From positions 24,422 to 33,403 of the forward strand of contig DOQH01000003.1 in NCBI GenBank assembly GCA_003514455.1: a stretch of 8,982 nucleotides of DNA, given 5' to 3'. A model generated the notes under the pieces. The model saw nothing but the letters and a program-made list of their open reading frames with translations, was not told where the DNA came from and searched no databases. Position numbers and translations under genes: made by a program. This stretch comes from Candidatus Magasanikiibacteriota bacterium. Lineage in GTDB: Bacteria; Patescibacteriota; Patescibacteriia; Magasanikbacterales; UBA10003. Shown piece by piece: positions 4,388 to 8,982 of the stretch. The first letter of the stretch is position 1, and each line of letters begins with the position of its first letter.

Positions 4388-7300
4388 ATGATTTTTAAAC
4401 GCCAACCCTTGCGCGAAGTCAAGCGCCAATTTTTTACTTCACTGAAAGAAACAATGGAGATGCCGGATCTCATTGAGGTGCAGAAAAATTCGTACAAGTG
4501 GTTTTTTGATGTTGGCATTAAAGAACTTTTTGAAGAATTTTCTCCGGTGACTGATTTTACCGGTCGAGATTTGGAACTGAATTTTTCCGATTACTATTTG
4601 GACTCTCCAAAATTTGACGAAGTGGTTTGTCGCCAAAAAAATATCACCTACGAAGCGGCTTTGCGCGTGAAAGCGAAACTGGCTAACAAACGCGGTGGCA
4701 CATCCAAAGAACAAGAAGTGTATTTGGGTGATTTTCCAGTGATGACCAATCGCGGCACTTTTGTAATTAACGGCATTGAGCGCGCGGTGGTGTCGCAGGT
4801 TATTCGTAGCGCCGGTGTTTTTTTCACCGGTGAAAATACTCGCGGCCGACGCTACTATGGCGCGAAAATCATTCCTAATCGTGGAGCTTGGATTGAAATT
4901 GAAACCGACCTGAACAATGTTATTTGGGTGAAAGTTGATCGCAAGCGCAAAGCGCCTATCACAATGCTTTTGCGCGCTTTTGGCTATTCCACCAATGAAG
5001 AAATTTTAGAACTTTTTAAAAAAACGGATATTCATCCGCAGATTCGTTTTATTGAAAATACTCTGGCCAAAGATCCTTCTAAAACAGAAGACGACGGATT
5101 GGCCGGAATTTATCAAAGAATCCGTCCCGGGGATTTGGCTACGATTGACAATGCCCGTTCTCTTATTCACGCCATGTTTTTCAATTTCAGCCGTTATGAT
5201 TTGGGCACTGTTGGACGTTACAAATATCGTGAAAGATTCGGTCTGAAAGGCGAAATTGATTTTAAAGATCGAGCGCATCGCATTTTGTCAAAAGAGGATT
5301 TGGCCATGATTGTCGGGGAAGTGGTGCGGCTCAATGTTACGCAGGAAGAGCCGGATGATATTGATCATTTGGGCAATCGCCGCATTCGCGCCGTTGGCGA
5401 ATTGGTGCAGAATCGTTTTCGCGTTGGGTTGTCCCGCATGGAGCGCATTATCAAAGACAGAATGAGCACTTTGGAAGTTGATGTTTTGACTCCGAATCGT
5501 TTGATTAACGCTCGGCCGGTGATTGGAGTTGTGCGCGAATTTTTCATGTCTTCGCAATTGTCGCAATTTATGGATCAGACCAATCCTTTGGCTGAATTGG
5601 AACACAAGCGCCGTTTGTCTGCCATGGGTCCGGGTGGTTTGTCTCGCGAACGCGCCGGATTTGATGTGCGCGATGTACACCCGACTCATTATGGCCGCAT
5701 TTGTCCCATTGCCACTCCGGAAGGGCCGAACATCGGTTTGGTCGGGCATTTGGCCAGCTATGCTCGCGTGAATGAATATGGTTTTATTGAAACACCTTAT
5801 CGTTTGGTGGAAAAAGAAACAGTTAACGGCAAAATCAAACCGCGCGTGACAGAAAAAATTGTTTATCTTAATGCTTTTGCCGAAGAAAAAGTTGTCACTG
5901 CGGCCGCCAATACTCCAATTGATGATAATGGATATTTTTTAACTGACAAAGCCGAAGTGCGCCGTTTTGGCGAACCGACAACTGAATTGGTGGAGCATAT
6001 TGATTATGTTGATGTGTCTCCCAAGCAAATTGTAAGCGTGGCCACGGCTCTCATTCCATTTTTGGAACATGATGACTCTGTGCGCGCTTTGATGGGCACA
6101 AACATGCAACGCCAAGCAGTGCCTTGCGTGCGGCCGGAAGCTCCATTGGTTGGCACGGGCGTGGAAAGAAAAGCGGCCCGCGATTCAGGACAAATGATTA
6201 TTTCCCAGGCGGTCGGCACAGTGGTTGAGGTTTCCGGCGCAAAGGTTCAGGTTTTGGAAGATCAAGGCGGGTTGCGCAATTATGATTTGAGCAAATTTGT
6301 CCGTTCCAACGCCTCCACCTGTATCAACCAGCATCCTATTGTTATAAAAGGCGAGCGCGTGGAAGCAGGATCCGGATTGTCTGATGGCCCGGCAATCAGC
6401 CGAGGTCAAGAATTGGCTTTGGGTCACAATGTACTTGTGGCGTTTATGATTTGGGACGGTTACAATTTTGAAGACGCCATTATTCTTTCCGAGCGGCTGG
6501 TGCAAAAGGATTTTTTCACATCAATTCATATTGAAAATTACACGGTTGATGTGCGTGAAACAAAACTCGGTCCTGAAATTATTACATCTGACATTCCAAA
6601 TGTCAGTGAAGAAAAATTAAAAAATTTGGACAGTGAAGGAATTATTCGCATTGGCGCCGAAGTTACTTCCGGCGATATTTTGGTTGGTAAAATCACTCCA
6701 AAAGGAGAGTCGGAATTATCAGCCGAAGAAAAATTGTTGCGCGCGATTTTTGGTGAAAAAGCCCGCGATGTTCGCGACAGCTCATTGTATTTGGAACATG
6801 GCGAACACGGCAAAGTTGTAGACATTAAAATATTTTCCGCGGAAAATGGCGACAAGTTGCAACCTGGTGTTATTAAATCCATTCAGGTGGCTGTTGCTGA
6901 CATGCGCAAAATTCAGGTTGGTGATAAATTGGCCGGCCGTCATGGCAACAAGGGCATTATTTCCCGTATTATTCCCGATGAAGAAATGCCGCATTTGGAA
7001 GACGGCACGCCTGTGGATATTATTTTAAGTCCTCTGGGTGTTATTTCTCGTATGAACATCGGTCAGATTTTAGAAACGCATTTGGGTTTGGCGGCGAATG
7101 CTTTGGGTTATCAAGCCGCGAGTCCTGTTTTGAATGGATTATCAGAAGAACAAATTAAAACAGAATTGGCCAAGGCAGGTTTACCAACCGATGGTCAGGT
7201 GCAATTATATGATGGCCGCACAGGCGAGGCGTTTGATCACAAAGCCACTGTGGGCTACATATATATGTTGAAACTGAACCACATGGTGGAAGATAAAATC

Positions 7301-7678
7301 CACCAACGGTCCATCGGGCCATATTCTTTGATTACTCAACAACCATTGGGCGGCAAGGCGCAGTTTGGCGGCCAGAGATTTGGTGAAATGGAAGTGTGGG
7401 CTCTAGAGGCCTATGGCGCGGCGGCAATGTTGCAGGAAATTTTGACGATTAAATCAGATGATGTGCCGGGCCGTTCCAAGGCCTACGAATCAATTATCAA
7501 AGGCGAACCAATTACTCGTTTGAATATTCCTGAATCATTCAATGTGTTGGTGCGCGAGCTTAAGGGCTTGGGATTGGATATTGAATTATTGCGTAAAAGC
7601 GAAACCAAAAAAGGCGATTACGATGTCGTAAAGGTCGACGACAAAGTACAGACGGAACCCGAGCGCGATTTCAGATAA
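4388..7678 (+). CDS. rpoB: DNA-directed RNA polymerase subunit beta, complete
   Basis: Catalytic core subunit of RNA polymerase, 1096 residues, at the compact end for bacteria. Landmarks in order: [18 protein letters not shown] and [11 protein letters not shown] near the N-terminus; rifampicin region FMDQTNP...[12 protein letters not shown] (394-416); [19 protein letters not shown]; the catalytic-side acidic pair in YNFEDA (E695, D696); [12 protein letters not shown] (845-856) with lysines 847 and 855 corresponding to E. coli K1065/K1073; C-terminal [19 protein letters not shown]. coli Q513, D516, H526, R529 and S531 are conserved (393, 396, 406, 409, 411), while S522 is Ala402 and L533 is Met413. 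The ATG at 4388 is chosen because the alternative GTG at 4349 adds 13 residues unlike the family and overlaps the leader hairpin; neither has a well-spaced Shine-Dalgarno site. rplJ/rplL are not upstream. Confidence 0.97.
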   Translation: MIFKRQPLREVKRQFFTSLKETMEMPDLIEVQKNSYKWFFDVGIKELFEEFSPVTDFTGRDLELNFSDYYLDSPKFDEVVCRQKNITYEAALRVKAKLANKRGGTSKEQEVYLGDFPVMTNRGTFVINGIERAVVSQVIRSAGVFFTGENTRGRRYYGAKIIPNRGAWIEIETDLNNVIWVKVDRKRKAPITMLLRAFGYSTNEEILELFKKTDIHPQIRFIENTLAKDPSKTEDDGLAGIYQRIRPGDLATIDNARSLIHAMFFNFSRYDLGTVGRYKYRERFGLKGEIDFKDRAHRILSKEDLAMIVGEVVRLNVTQEEPDDIDHLGNRRIRAVGELVQNRFRVGLSRMERIIKDRMSTLEVDVLTPNRLINARPVIGVVREFFMSSQLSQFMDQTNPLAELEHKRRLSAMGPGGLSRERAGFDVRDVHPTHYGRICPIATPEGPNIGLVGHLASYARVNEYGFIETPYRLVEKETVNGKIKPRVTEKIVYLNAFAEEKVVTAAANTPIDDNGYFLTDKAEVRRFGEPTTELVEHIDYVDVSPKQIVSVATALIPFLEHDDSVRALMGTNMQRQAVPCVRPEAPLVGTGVERKAARDSGQMIISQAVGTVVEVSGAKVQVLEDQGGLRNYDLSKFVRSNASTCINQHPIVIKGERVEAGSGLSDGPAISRGQELALGHNVLVAFMIWDGYNFEDAIILSERLVQKDFFTSIHIENYTVDVRETKLGPEIITSDIPNVSEEKLKNLDSEGIIRIGAEVTSGDILVGKITPKGESELSAEEKLLRAIFGEKARDVRDSSLYLEHGEHGKVVDIKIFSAENGDKLQPGVIKSIQVAVADMRKIQVGDKLAGRHGNKGIISRIIPDEEMPHLEDGTPVDIILSPLGVISRMNIGQILETHLGLAANALGYQAASPVLNGLSEEQIKTELAKAGLPTDGQVQLYDGRTGEAFDHKATVGYIYMLKLNHMVEDKIHQRSIGPYSLITQQPLGGKAQFGGQRFGEMEVWALEAYGAAAMLQEILTIKSDDVPGRSKAYESIIKGEPITRLNIPESFNVLVRELKGLGLDIELLRKSETKKGDYDVVKVDDKVQTEPERDFR

Positions 7679-7699
7679 AGAGAATAAGAACATAAAAAT

Positions 7700-8982
7700 A
7701 TGTATCACGAACAACCAAAAACAATAGAATTTGATGCCATGCGCTTCCGTCTGGCTTCGCCTGAGGTGATTAAGGCGTGGTCTTTTGGCGAAGTTGCCAA
7801 ACCCGAGACCATTAACTACCGCACGCAAAAGCCGGAAAAAGGCGGTTTGTTTGCCGAAGAAATTTTCGGCCCCACCAAGGATTGGGAATGTTATTGCGGA
7901 AAATATAAAAAAATCAGATACAAGGGAATTACTTGCGACAAATGCGGAGTGCAAGTGACCCATTCTTTGGTTCGCCGCGAGCGCATGGGGCACATTGATT
8001 TGGCTTCACCGGTTTCCCATATTTGGTTTTTGCGCAGTATTCCGTCCAAGATCGGCACGATTCTGGATATTTCCATTCAGAATTTGGAAAAGGTGATTTA
8101 CTTTGCCAATTTTATCATCATTTCAGTTGATGAAAATTTGAAAAATCAAACATTGGAGCAAGTTCGTCAAGAATACAAATCAAAACGCAAGGCCATTGAA
8201 AATGAAATGATGAAAAAAATGGAAGGCGTTGATGCCAAAGCATTGGAAAAATTAGTTGCAGAGCGCGATAGAAAATTGTCAGGACTTGAAGAAACATTTG
8301 TTACAACTGAAAAAGAAATCAAAGAAATCAAGCCCTTGCAAATTTTGAGCGAAGCGCAATATCAAGAAATGTCTTTGCGTTTCGGTCATATTTTTGAAGC
8401 TAGCATTGGCGCTGACGCAGTGCGCTCTTTACTCGGGCAAATGGATTTGGTTAAAGAAATTAAAAAATTAACAGAAGAGCAAGTTGAGGCCTCGCCAGCT
8501 CGCAAAGAAAAAATTATTCGTCGTTTGAAATTATTGAAAAGTTTGGAACGCAATGGAGTGAAACCGGAATGGATGATTATGACTATCGTGCCGGTGATTC
8601 CTCCGGATTTGCGGCCAATGGTGGCTTTGGACGGCGGCCGTTTTGCCACATCTGATTTAAATGATTTGTATCGTCGCGTGATTAATCGCAACAACCGTTT
8701 GAAGCGGTTGATGGAATTGAACGCTCCGGAAGTTATTTGCCGCAATGAAAAAAGAATGTTGCAAGAAGCAGTGGACGCTTTGATTGATAACAGCGCGCGT
8801 CACAGTAAAACTGTTACCGCTTCCACCGGACAGCGCCGCCAGCTCCGTTCTTTGGCTGATATTTTGCGCGGCAAGCAAGGCCGTTTCCGCCAGAATTTGC
8901 TTGGCAAACGCACTGACTATTCCGGCCGTTCCGTGATTGTGGTCGGTCCGCATTTGAAAATTCATCAATGCGGTTTGCCCAA
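7700..8982 (+). CDS. rpoC: DNA-directed RNA polymerase subunit beta', N-terminal 427 residues
   Basis: Second large catalytic subunit of RNA polymerase, cut by the window end. It starts 21 nt after the rpoB stop at ATG 7700, so the two are cotranscribed. Visible landmarks: [20 protein letters not shown] near the start; KPETINYRT; the zinc-binding domain with Cys64, Cys66, Cys79 and Cys82 (CYC...CDKC), all four ligands intact; a charged helical stretch at about 145-215 in the clamp region, common in shape for this family; then [32 protein letters not shown] and, at the end, [19 protein letters not shown]. The magnesium-binding NADFDGD loop lies beyond the window. No Shine-Dalgarno is obvious (AAGAGAATAAG upstream is weak), consistent with translation coupled to rpoB. 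Confidence 0.97.
   Translation, partial: MYHEQPKTIEFDAMRFRLASPEVIKAWSFGEVAKPETINYRTQKPEKGGLFAEEIFGPTKDWECYCGKYKKIRYKGITCDKCGVQVTHSLVRRERMGHIDLASPVSHIWFLRSIPSKIGTILDISIQNLEKVIYFANFIIISVDENLKNQTLEQVRQEYKSKRKAIENEMMKKMEGVDAKALEKLVAERDRKLSGLEETFVTTEKEIKEIKPLQILSEAQYQEMSLRFGHIFEASIGADAVRSLLGQMDLVKEIKKLTEEQVEASPARKEKIIRRLKLLKSLERNGVKPEWMIMTIVPVIPPDLRPMVALDGGRFATSDLNDLYRRVINRNNRLKRLMELNAPEVICRNEKRMLQEAVDALIDNSARHSKTVTASTGQRRQLRSLADILRGKQGRFRQNLLGKRTDYSGRSVIVVGPHLKIHQCGLP

Noticed and set aside
5288..5749. Minus-strand 153-residue open frame inside rpoB
   Set aside because: It is antisense to the strongly conserved rpoB coding sequence, has no family features, and is best explained by rpoB codon bias.
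8386..8968. Two long overlapping minus-strand open frames opposite rpoC
   Set aside because: They run antisense to conserved rpoC motifs and show no recognisable domains.

Overview
The window looks like chromosomal DNA of a Candidate Phyla Radiation (Patescibacteria) bacterium, most likely Parcubacteria-like. This rests on the compact RpoB/RpoC style, a small membrane protein with a KAWExxWTR motif that I associate with this group, small proteins with few Shine-Dalgarno sites, and moderately AT-rich intergenic DNA. The assignment is an inference from familiarity, not from a search.

Layout: (1) Positions 1-1949, minus strand: N-terminal 649 residues of an FtsK/SpoIIIE DNA translocase; its C-terminus lies beyond the window. 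(2) Positions 1950-2407: no protein gene. It holds two minus-strand promoters, a ~170-nt element closed by a long inverted repeat, and AT-rich DNA. (3) Positions 2408-3746, minus strand: a four-gene unit, cutA - DsrE-like protein - SHOCT membrane protein - two-helix membrane protein, with its own promoter and an intrinsic terminator. (4) Positions 3852-4147, minus strand: a probable structured non-coding RNA of about 295 nt with a near-consensus promoter, a multibranch fold closed by a 7-bp helix and a strong terminator. I could not assign it to a known RNA family. (5) Positions 4195-8982, plus strand: a near-consensus promoter, a ~155-nt leader with mutually exclusive helices, complete rpoB, and the first 427 codons of rpoC.

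How it works together: rpoB and rpoC encode the catalytic core of RNA polymerase. Their promoter sits back to back with the promoter of the unknown RNA; the two promoters have the same architecture and their -35 boxes lie in a perfect 8-bp inverted repeat. ftsK encodes the chromosome-segregation motor. The four small genes look like an accessory unit (metal tolerance/sulfur relay/membrane), but their joint role is unknown. The most novel material is in the intergenic regions: the 3852-4147 RNA, the 1999-2195 structured element upstream of ftsK, and the rpoB leader.
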